From assembly GCA_900208305.1 (NCBI GenBank), contig OAPG01000003.1:930001-994000 (forward strand): a DNA stretch of 64,000 bases. Direction: 5' to 3'. This DNA is from Melanopsichium pennsylvanicum. Lineage: Eukaryota; Basidiomycota; Ustilaginomycetes; Ustilaginales. Under the pieces are notes generated by a model. The model made no database searches. It was not told where the DNA came from and was given only the letters and a program-made list of their open reading frames with translations. The translations under genes and the position numbers were made by a program. Position 1 is the first letter of the stretch. Each line of letters opens with the position of its first letter. This document shows positions 45,472 through 53,503 of this stretch, one piece after another.

Positions 45472-45476
45472 CAAGC
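45472..45476. repeat. Target-site duplication (left), CAAGC
   Basis: CAAGC directly precedes the left LTR, and the same five bases follow the right LTR at 53039-53043. A 5-bp duplication is what Ty3-type integrases make. Confidence 0.95.
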
Positions 45477-46486
45477 TGTCAGCGGTCGCGTGCCAGAGAT
45501 CCGAATTCCCGTGAGAAAGCGCGACTCGCCGGATTTCAGTGAATTCCGGCGGTTAAGCTTGGCCTCAACGGATATCGAAGAGAATCCCGCGAGTGGCGAT
45601 CTCTCGACGGATATCGGCTGACCGCTGGTGACACTCCGTACAGAGGTAACGCGGCAAGCTCGGACGGGGTATTCGGTCGACGCGAGTGTCACGACGTCGA
45701 CGGGATACTGCTGATGGCTGGGTTAGACCTCAGCCGTCGTTGTCGGTGGAGTTATGAGGGACTGGTTGTGGTGCCAGGCCGCGGTTGAGGTTCCGCCTGT
45801 AGTTGAGGTGCTACAGCGTCGATTGTGGTGTCGACAACGTCTATACGTTGTTCTCCGTTCACCGACGGGGACACAGACTATATGGATCGCAATAAATGGT
45901 ATTGCGATGTGCGACGTGTGAAGAGTATGGTAAGTACGACGTACTGATAACTATGTGTGACTGAGATATAAGATAGAGTGGATGAGCTTCCGCTCATCCG
46001 ATAGCGGGGAACAGAGTATTTATATATATGTATTGTGTGCGAGGTCCATCGGTACTGTACGACCTGCGTGCGTCGAGCTTGGACCCCCGCACGATAAGAC
46101 TGCCCCCTAGTCCTTCGGCAGGGTGCTTCCGAGCACGCCCGCGTGCTCCCTCTCCGTTGCCCCCTGGGCGTCGATTGGCCCACGTGTCGTTCCGGCGTGG
46201 CGTTGGTTGCCGCCATTGCAGATGCTCCCCTTGCCATCGATACCTTCGATATCCGGCGAGTCACTGCCACTCGCCGAATTTCCGTGAGATCCGTTGAGAC
46301 CTGCTCTCTCACCGGATTTCGTCCGATTCAACTTCTTGGTCCTGCGCTAACCTTAAATCCCATGAGCCCACCAATATCCACCAGATCTCCCTGAGATCCG
46401 TCGAGACATGCTCTCCCACCGGATCTCAGCCGATTCAACATCTCTGGTCTGCGCAGACCTCTTCCTTGGGACCCACTCCCGTGACA
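45477..46486 (-). repeat. Left LTR (3' LTR of the chromovirus), 1010 bp
   Basis: It begins TGTCAGCGGTCGCG and ends CCCGTGACA on the plus strand, so both strands start TG and end CA. It differs from the right LTR at 12 of 1010 positions. Ten differences are at CpG, one is a non-CpG C/T and one a C/G. In this copy the three mutated CpGs are C to T on the plus strand. Confidence 0.95.
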
Positions 46487-46500
46487 CTACCCCCCCTTCG
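46487..46500 (-). promoter_or_regulatory. Polypurine tract of the chromovirus
   Basis: Reading the minus strand, CGAAGGGGGGGTAG lies immediately upstream of the 3' LTR. This is where plus-strand DNA synthesis would be primed. It fixes the element's orientation independently of pol. Confidence 0.8.
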
Positions 46501-46588
46501 AGAGCCAAGCTCCGTTGAGGCTTAAATAGGGTCGGCGGGTGTTCCCCCGACTTGTTCTTCCACCAACAGCACCTTCTAAACCGTCAAG

Positions 46589-47746
46589 ATGTCGAACCAC
46601 TCGAATAATGCCCCTTCCGCTGCGTCATTGCGACCAGCGTCGACACGACTGCCTGCCCTCAGGGCAGAAGAGCCTGTGCGCCGTAGCGCCAGGCTTCGCA
46701 ACCGAAATCCTGCCACTTGGGCAGTGACAACACCTTCGGCTGTCGGCCTCGAGGCCACAGCTTTGTCGTCCCCTGCTGCTGGCGAGCAGCCCATCGAAAT
46801 TGTGGCTGCCGAGCAGCTCGTCGCGTTGCGGTCAACGCCGCGACCACTGGAGCCGTTGTTCCTGGGGAGCGATGCCGCAGGGGAGGAGGAAGAGCGGCTG
46901 GAGGCAATGGAGGTGGAGGAGTCGGTTGTAGGGAGGGTGAGCGAGGCCGGGGAGGACCCTGTCGCTCTGCTTGTTGGGCCTCGTGTGCCAAACCACCTCG
47001 AGATCGCGCTGTGGGCGGAGTCTTTTATCGCTCCGGTGTTGCTGGTATTCGTGGCGTGCGAGGCCTGGCCCCCTACTTGGGAGGTATCGGAGGGTTCCGT
47101 GACGGCCGGTCGGCTGCATCGTTTGGTCCTCCTTCGACTGACTGAAGGCTGCATGCCTTGGCCGAGCTGGCAATGCGCCTGATGCGCGAAGCTTGGTATA
47201 CCGTAAGTACTACTGCTCCCTTCTGCGTTCGATACTCGTGTCCGTTCGATACGCATTGCTGACCGTGGTTCTCCCCTTTTTTGTCCCAGTTGTTTTGCGT
47301 CGGCTTTTGCTGACGTACTTTCTGCCGGTGGCAAGGGCAGGACTCCGCGCGCTTGTGTGCACTGCCATCTTGGCGGCCACAAGAAGTGCATGCGAACTGC
47401 GAGGGCGTTGCCGACGACGGTATACGCTGGCGACGCTCCTCCTTGCCACCTGCATTGAGGCGAGCGTGGCGTCGAGCGAGCTCACGTCACGGGAGCGGGA
47501 GGTCAAGGATTGGGAGAGGTACGTAGGATCGACCGTGACTCAAACGGTGTGGAGGACCCAAACTGGGCGTACGCGATGCGTATCATTTGGTCCGCTTCGC
47601 CTCGCAGTCGGCGAGTCCCGGTGCTGACAATGATCGAGGAGTACCTCGATCGTCAGCGACGAGTGCGGTCTATGCGCTCGCCTTTCGAGGATCTCGAGCC
47701 TTCTTCGGTGCCTGGGCCTTCGTCAGCCCCCGAGTCTGCGGAATAG
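46589..47746 (+). pseudogene. Antisense two-exon gene with cysteine clusters inside the retroelement
   Basis: This gene runs opposite to pol. Exon 1 is 46589-47202 and exon 2 is 47290-47746. The intron (47203-47289) is canonical: GTAAGT, a CTGAC-like branch site and a T-rich tract ending CCCAG. Both exons stay in one frame when joined (356 codons) except for TGA at 47180-47182 and 47456-47458. Each TGA would be CGA (Arg) before a CpG transition. Around the junction the cysteines form C-x2-C-x6-C (first TGA inside it) and, about 20 residues on, CVHCHLGGHKKC (C-x2-C-x7-C). The N-terminal part is Ala/Arg-rich, then acidic. A TATA-like TTAAATAG lies about 65 bp upstream, just inside the LTR border. 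Paired Cys clusters of this type occur in many basidiomycete orphan proteins; function unknown. It could also be a captured host gene. Confidence 0.6.
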
Positions 47747-48182
47747 TCTGTGCCCGCTGGCTGTGTTGACTTGTTGCAATGACAGTGCCTCGTTACCCAT
47801 CCAATCCCCGTGTGAGCTTGATTGTGTGACTTCCGGTGTGCCACAGGTGCAACGACTCTGAGAAATATACTCGTCGACTCGCGTCGCCCATTAAGGCCTG
47901 AGATCCTTTGGATCATGCATTCCTCGGCGAATTTCGTGACTTTTAGGTTCTCGTTACCCCGCAATTTTTTTAATTTTTTCTCTGAGATCCGTTGAATTCT
48001 GCAGTACTCGGCGGATTTTGTGGAAATTCCCTGAGTTGGGGTCATTGTCCGGATCTCGATTCCTGCAACCTTCTACCTTCGCCGCTCGACATCGTCCTTG
48101 TCGAGCTTCGTCCTTGTCGAGCTTCTCGCCATCTTACTCTCCTGTGATGGCATGCATCGCGGCTCGCAAGATCCTCTTCGGC
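47747..48182. other. Spacer between the convergent antisense gene and pol
   Basis: 436 bp with no gene. It contains degenerate copies of the palindromic CGGATTTC module (near 47926-47945 and 47985-48033) and an A/T-rich patch near 47965. Confidence 0.6.
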
Positions 48183-51100
48183 TTAGTGTCTCCGTCCCCC
48201 CGCCGATTCCTCATACTCCCGGATGAGGTCTGGGCAGTTGAGACAGTCTGTCGGTTCCCACGAGGCTGCCTCCTTGGGGTAGCCCCTCCATTGGACTTTG
48301 TACTGCACTTGCCTACCCTGTTTTCGCTTTCCTACAATAGCCTCTACCTCGAATTCTAGAGTGTCGTCCGGTAGGGGCGGCGTGACTTCGAGTGTGGAGC
48401 GCTGTGGGAGTGAGCTCGCCCTTTGAGGCTCGAGCATCGAGACATGGAAAACGTCGTGTACGCGCAAACTTGCTGGGAGTTGGAGCCGGTATGCTCTTCT
48501 GCCGATTCGTTCGAGGATGGGGAACGGGCCTGCTAACCTTGTGTCGAGTTTGGGACTGGGTCGAGCTGTCTTCCAGTTCTTTCGGTTGACGTAGACCATG
48601 TCTCCAACTTTGAACTCGATGTCCATCCGTTTGCGGTTATATTGCTCAACGGTTCGGCTTTGAGCGTACCTGATTTGCTCCTGTAGATACTCCGTAAATT
48701 CTTTTCTTCGGGTGGCAAACTCTTTCCTCTTGGGGTCGAGCACACCGACTTGTTCTGGGAGATCGGGGTGTGACTTTGGATTCCACCCGTAGCAAGCAAA
48801 GAAAGGCGAGACTCCTATGCTGCTGTGGACCGTGTTGTTGTAAACGAACTCGGCCATCGGCAGCCAGGTTACCCAGTTGTCCTGCTCGTAGTTGCAGTAC
48901 ATACGGAGGTACTGCTCGACAACTTGATTGACTCGCTCCGTTTGCCCGTCCGTCTGTGGGTGGTAGGCTGTGCTGAGCGAGTGGTGGATGACCAGCTTGT
49001 CGGTGAACTCTTTCCATGCTGCCGAGACGAATTGTTGGCCGCGGTCTGAGACAATGTGCTCCGGTACCCCGAAACGGGACATAACTTGGTCTTTGAGCAT
49101 CTTTGCCGTCTGCTCCGACGTTATTGTCTTGTACGTCGGGGTTAAGATGGCATATTTGGTCAACCGGTCGACCACTACGAAGATCGAGTCATACCCCTCC
49201 GATTTAGGTAACCCTTCAATGAAATCCATCGAGATGGAATTCCAGGGTCTTGACGGCGTCGACAGCGGCTGCAAAAGGCCATATGGTCGGTGTCGCGGTG
49301 CTTTATATCGAGCGCACACTGGGCAGCTTGCTACATAGTCAGCAACCCATGCCGCCATATTTGGCCACCAATAATGCCGCCTTGTGAGCTCGAGGGTGGC
49401 GTCTCAACCTGCATGGCCAGCGGTAGCGCCGTCGTGGCATTGGGACATTACCATGTACCTCAGGTGCTCCACCGAGAGCGAGCGATCTTTGGCTTCGGCG
49501 GCACTCCGAGTGTTGCGTTGACCTTTCTTACCTGGTAATGTGACTCGCGGCACCACTAGCCGACCGTCGCGATACCACAGGCCATGTCTAACTTCGAAAG
49601 GTTGCTTCTGATGAAGCTCTGCGAGCTCGGCATCGAGCGGCTGGAAAGTCTTTACGAGTTGGACCAGCCCTCCCTCCGCGATATCGGACATCGTTGGCTT
49701 TAGCATATTTATTTGAGATTCGGCGAGTTGCTCCTTCTTGGCGGATTTCGGTGAAATCCGCCGAGTTGAGTCCACTTGGCGGTTTTCGAAATCCTCGGCA
49801 AATACTCGTGCCGGTAACAGCTGTCGGACGTTGTGTAGGTCTTCTTCTGCGGTCGGCTGCATATCACTTTGTCGTGTCAACGCATCTGGCTCTCCCGCTT
49901 TATCTCCCGGTCTGTATTGGAGTACGAAGTTGAAGTCAGCAAGTAACACTGACCATCGAGCCTGCCGACCTGTGATCTTCCGCTGCGACTTAAAGTATTT
50001 GAGCGCCTCGTGATCAGTGAGAATAATGAGCTGACTAGGTAGTCCTGCAAGCATGTGCCGCCAGTGGTTGAGACAGACGACAACAGCGAGGAGTTCCTTG
50101 TCATGGATCTCGTAGTTCTTCTCCGCCGATGCCATCTTACGCGAGTAGAATGCTATTGGGTGCCATCGTCCATCGTGCTCTTGTTTGAGTACTCCAGCGA
50201 GGGCGAAGTCGCTTGCGTCCGTTTCCAACCGGGTAGGACGATGGTAATCGAAGTGTTTGAGAACCCCAGCGGTGGTGAACATTTCCACCAGCTTGTGGAA
50301 AGCAGCGCGAGCGTCGTCAGGGAGGTCGAACTTCTTGAATTGCTCTGTGGGCTTAACGAGGGAAGTGAGCGGTCTCGCTATACGTGCAAAGTGAGAGATG
50401 AATCTGCGATAGAAGTTGGCGAACCCGAGGAAGCGTTGGATGTCGTGTATAGACTCCAGCATCGGCCATTCCTTGATAGTCCTGATCTTGTCGGGGTCCA
50501 TCTCGATACCTGACGGCTTGATGATATAGCCGAGGAACTCAACAGTATCGGTATGGAACACGCACTTCGAGAGTTTGGCGAATAACCGCCATACCTTGAG
50601 CCTACTGAGCACCGTCCTGACGTGCTCGATGTGTTCCTTCTCGTTGTCGCTGAAGATCAGGAAGTCGTCAAGGTATACTACCACGTATACGCCAATGATG
50701 TCGCGGTAGATGGTGTTGATGAGCGATTGGAAGTGCGCGGGCGCATTTGCCAATCCGAATGGCATGACCAGATACTCATACAGTCCGAGTTGAGTTCCAA
50801 ACGCGGTTTTCCATTTGTCCGCGTCGGCGATCCTAACCAAGTTGTAAGCTGCCTTTAGGTCCAGCTTGGTATAGATCTTCGCTTTTCGTAGGAGGAACAG
50901 CTGCTCCTCGATTAAGGGCAGTGGTGCTTGGTTATTAACCGTGACCTTGTTGAGACCGCGGTAGTCTACGCAGAGTCGCAGGCCGCCGTCCTTCTTAGGC
51001 ACAAAAAGGACGGGGGATTGCGCCGGGCTCTTTGAGGGCCGAATGAATCCCTTCTCAAGATTCTCTTCGAGGTACTTCCTCAGCTCGGCCATCTCCTTAG

Positions 51101-51356
51101 GTCCCTTGAGATATAGCGGACCTTGAGGTGGCGTCGAACTGGGTAGTAGCTCGATGTGCAAGTCGTGCTTTGTGTGAGGGGGAAGCTTGTCCGCTTTGAC
51201 CTCGTCGAATACATCCTTGAGGGGGTAGTACGGGGCTGGGATTTCGACGGCAGTGGGAGGCTCTTCTAGTGTCGTTTCCATCTCTATGCCTTTGTCGCCT
51301 CCCGTGGGGACAAAGCCAAACAACGGGAGCGACGTCGGAGGAGCGCTGATTAGCAT
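48183..51356 (-). pseudogene. pol: Chromovirus pol: RT, RNase H, integrase, chromodomain, one in-frame stop
   Basis: This polyprotein frame starts at the Met at 51356 and, apart from a TGA at 49406-49404, is open to 48183 in the same frame. Reverse transcriptase: LRLCVDYRGLNKVT, KLDLKAAYNLVRI, MPFGLANAPAHFQ and the catalytic VVYLDDFLIF. RNase H: RLETDASDFALAGVL, EIHDKELLAVV and LTDHEAL. Integrase: an N-terminal HHCC finger (around CHDGATAGHAG and CPVC, spanning the stop), then the DDE core SMDFIEGLPKS, IVSDRGQQFVS and QTDGQTERVNQVVEQ. The C-terminus is a chromodomain (EFEVEAIVGKRKQGRQVQYK, then WRGYPKEAASWEP), which defines chromoviruses and targets heterochromatin. The stop lies between RNase H and integrase and would be Arg (CGA) before a CpG transition. 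No protease motif precedes RT. Confidence 0.93.
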
Positions 51357-51594
51357 GACCCCTATGGGGCCATCCCGTAGTGCCGCCTGAACGAGCTTGT
51401 TGGCGTCGACGAACTCGTAGCCATGTACTACTAAGTTTGCTCGAGATTCGGCAGATCAGCCGGTCTCGGCGGATTTCGGTGAAATCCCTTGAACAACCGC
51501 GTCTGACCGGATCTCGTTGGGTTTTCCGAAATCGAGCTGTCCAGTATCCCAATGGACCCTTGGCTGTAGGCGTCGCTTGTACGATCCACTCTAA

Positions 51595-53038
51595 TGTCAG
51601 CGGTCGCGTGCCAGAGATCCGAATTTCCGTGAGAAAGCGCGACTCGCCGGATTTCAGTGAATTTGTTAAGGCTGTAGGGTCTAGATACCGCGGGCGGCTA
51701 CAACCGGGATGGAGGCTACGGGTACGGAGAGGTCGTAGGCGGGGCGACACAGGCGGTCGGGGGTCAGAGCACACTACTGCGTTGCTATAGAGCTAACTAA
51801 GTAATACATGCGACGAGGTCCGGAGGCAACCTCATGTCAGGCGGGGGCGGGGTGGTAAGGTACAGGAACTATCGGTCACTTCCCACCGCGGCGTTACAAT
51901 GTTAGGTTGCCGACGGTCGTATCCTACGTACGGAGGGGCCAGCCGCGGTTGGGCGGTAGGAGGATTGTGTCAGGCCGACCGCTCCGCTGCAAGGGGTCCG
52001 GAGAGGGTCGGTCGGGGCCCGATCACGACGATCGCTCAATTGGGGGGGGGCCGAGCACCCCCTCTTTGGACTCCGGTTGGTAGGCACTAACAGAATTCCG
52101 GCGGTTAAGCTTGGCCTCAACGGATATCGAAGAGAATCCCGCGAGTGGCGATCTCTCGACGGATATCGGCTGACCGCTGGTGACACTCCGTACAGAGGTA
52201 ACGCGGCAAGCTCGGACGGGGTATTCGGTCGACGCAAGTGTCACAACGTCGACGGGATACTGCTGATGGCTGGGTTAGACCTCAGCCGTCGTTGTCGGTG
52301 GAGTTATGAGGGACTGGTTGTGGTGCCAGGCCGCGGTTGAGGTTCCGCCTGTAGTTGAGGTGCTACAGCGTCGATTGTGGTGTCGACAACGTCTATACGT
52401 TGTTCTCCGTTCACCGACGGGGACACAGACTATATGGATCGCAATAAATGGTATTGCAATGTGCGACGTGTGAAGAGTATGGTAAGTACAACGTACTGAT
52501 AACTATGTGTGACTGAGATATAAGATAGAGTGGATGAGCTTCCGCTCATCCGATAGCGGGGAACAGAGTATTTATATATATGTATTGTGTGCGAGGTCCA
52601 TCGGTACTGTACGACCTGCATGCGTCGAGCTTGGACCCCCGCACGATAAGACTGCCCCCTAGTCCTTCGGCAGGGTGCTTCCGAGCACGCCCACGTGCTC
52701 CCTCTCCGTTGCCCCCTGGGCGTCGATTGGCCCACGTGTCGTTCCGGCGTGGCGTTGGTCGCCGCCATCGCAGATGCTCCCCTTGCCATCGATACCTTCG
52801 ATATCCGGCAAGTCACTGCCACTCGCCGAATTTCCGTGAGATCCGTTGAGACCTGCTCTCTCACCGGATTTCGTCCGATTCAACTTCTCGGTCCTGCGCT
52901 AAGCTTAAATCCCATGAGCCCACCAATATCCACCAGATCTCCCTGAGATCCGTCGAGACATGCTCTCCCACCGGATCTCAGCCGATTCAACATCTCTGGT
53001 CTGCGCAGACCTCTTCCTTGGGACCCACTCCCGTGACA
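51595..53038 (-). repeat. Right LTR (5' LTR of the chromovirus), interrupted
   Basis: The LTR is 1010 bp after removing the 429-bp solo LTR at 51664-52092 and one copy of its GAATT duplication, exactly the length of the left LTR. Relative to the left copy all seven of its own CpG changes read G to A on the plus strand. Confidence 0.95.
51664..52092. mobile_element. Nested solo LTR of a second retrotransposon family, 429 bp
   Basis: The insert has TGTTA...TAACA ends (TG...CA) and is flanked by direct GAATT copies (51659-51663 and 52093-52097), where the intact left LTR has a single GAATT. It has no coding frame, so it is a solo LTR left after recombination between the two LTRs of an element. 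It is GC- and CpG-rich, which suggests it is recent. Its family and orientation are unknown. Confidence 0.9.
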
Positions 53039-53043
53039 CAAGC
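53039..53043. repeat. Target-site duplication (right), CAAGC
   Basis: Identical to 45472-45476, immediately after the right LTR. Confidence 0.95.
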
Positions 53044-53380
53044 CTATATAAATTGCATGATAGGCTCACCTCATCATGGTCCTTTATCAAATCACATTCT
53101 CACTTAGACTTACACAAACTCACTCTGTCCAATCCAGCTGTTGGGTCTTCCATTCCTTTGTTGATTCCTCACACTGCTTCCACCTTCTGCACCCTTCTGC
53201 ACAAGTGTCACTAACCTGCCATTGGGTCTTTGGAACCTCACCTAAGACCTTCCAACATGTCAGTCTCAGATGCAATAAATATTGTACAAGATTGGTCATT
53301 GAACCTGCATTGTTCTTGAAAAGTGATGCATCCATACCTTTGTGGACTCAAATCATCTCTCATACTGTAGATTTACATTG
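53044..53380. other. CpG-free stretch right of the retroelement
   Basis: No CpG occurs in about 337 bp; CpG resumes abruptly at 53380-53382. The composition is that of the left flank (43955-45476), so before the insertion both were one block. A TATATAAA-like box lies at 53044-53051. No gene is visible. The block ends about 120 bp before the VPS3 stop codon. Confidence 0.75.
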
Positions 53381-53503
53381 CGCGGTCAGCTCGCTTTGTT
53401 TTCGTAAACACCATGTCGTCTCATGGGTGCGATCAATTCTATCCAGTCACATTCAAAGGGAAGCTGATGCATGCAAATCCAAAGAAGATGGGTTCGATTG
53501 TAG

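Larger units (their letters stand above)
43955..45476. other. CpG-depleted, AT/CA-rich stretch left of the retroelement
   Basis: Almost no CpG dinucleotide occurs between about 43955 and 45476 (I found four, near 44187, 44218, 44244 and 44457, and none between about 44460 and 45476), whereas all other parts of the window are CpG-rich. The sequence is rich in TG and CA, the products of CpG deamination. It holds a (TTG)n run (44685-44719) and a 14-bp perfect palindrome AACCAATATTGGTT near 44838-44854. No coding frame is credible. It probably is an old, heavily mutated repeat; the retroelement entered it at 45477. Confidence 0.75.
45477..53038 (-). mobile_element. Ty3-type chromovirus LTR retrotransposon, 7.56 kb
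   Basis: The element is complete in outline: LTRs at 45477-46486 and 51595-53038 (the latter enlarged by a nested solo LTR), each with TGTCA...TGACA ends, flanked by CAAGC duplications. Pol is on the minus strand, so the right LTR is the 5' LTR. On that strand a polypurine tract (AAGGGGGGGT, 46488-46498 region) abuts the 3' LTR as expected. The primer-binding site would lie just below 51594; a TGG occurs six bases inside, but I cannot name the tRNA. Only about 240 bp separate the 5' LTR from the RT frame, so gag and protease are missing. Pol has one stop. A cysteine-cluster gene occupies the plus strand near the 3' LTR. The element is therefore probably not autonomous now. Confidence 0.93.

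Noticed and set aside
44972..45514. 180-codon plus-strand frame across the left LTR border as a gene
   Set aside because: Most of it is in CpG-depleted DNA that loses stop codons such as CGA-derived ones at random; it has no domain and ends inside the LTR.
46576..47391. 271-codon minus-strand frame in the retroelement as a possible gag
   Set aside because: It lies downstream of integrase, lacks gag or zinc-knuckle motifs, and overlaps the better supported spliced plus-strand gene.
51097..51774. 225-codon minus-strand frame bridging the right LTR and RT
   Set aside because: Out of frame with pol, Arg/Pro-rich, and crossing the nested solo LTR; it cannot be the missing gag.
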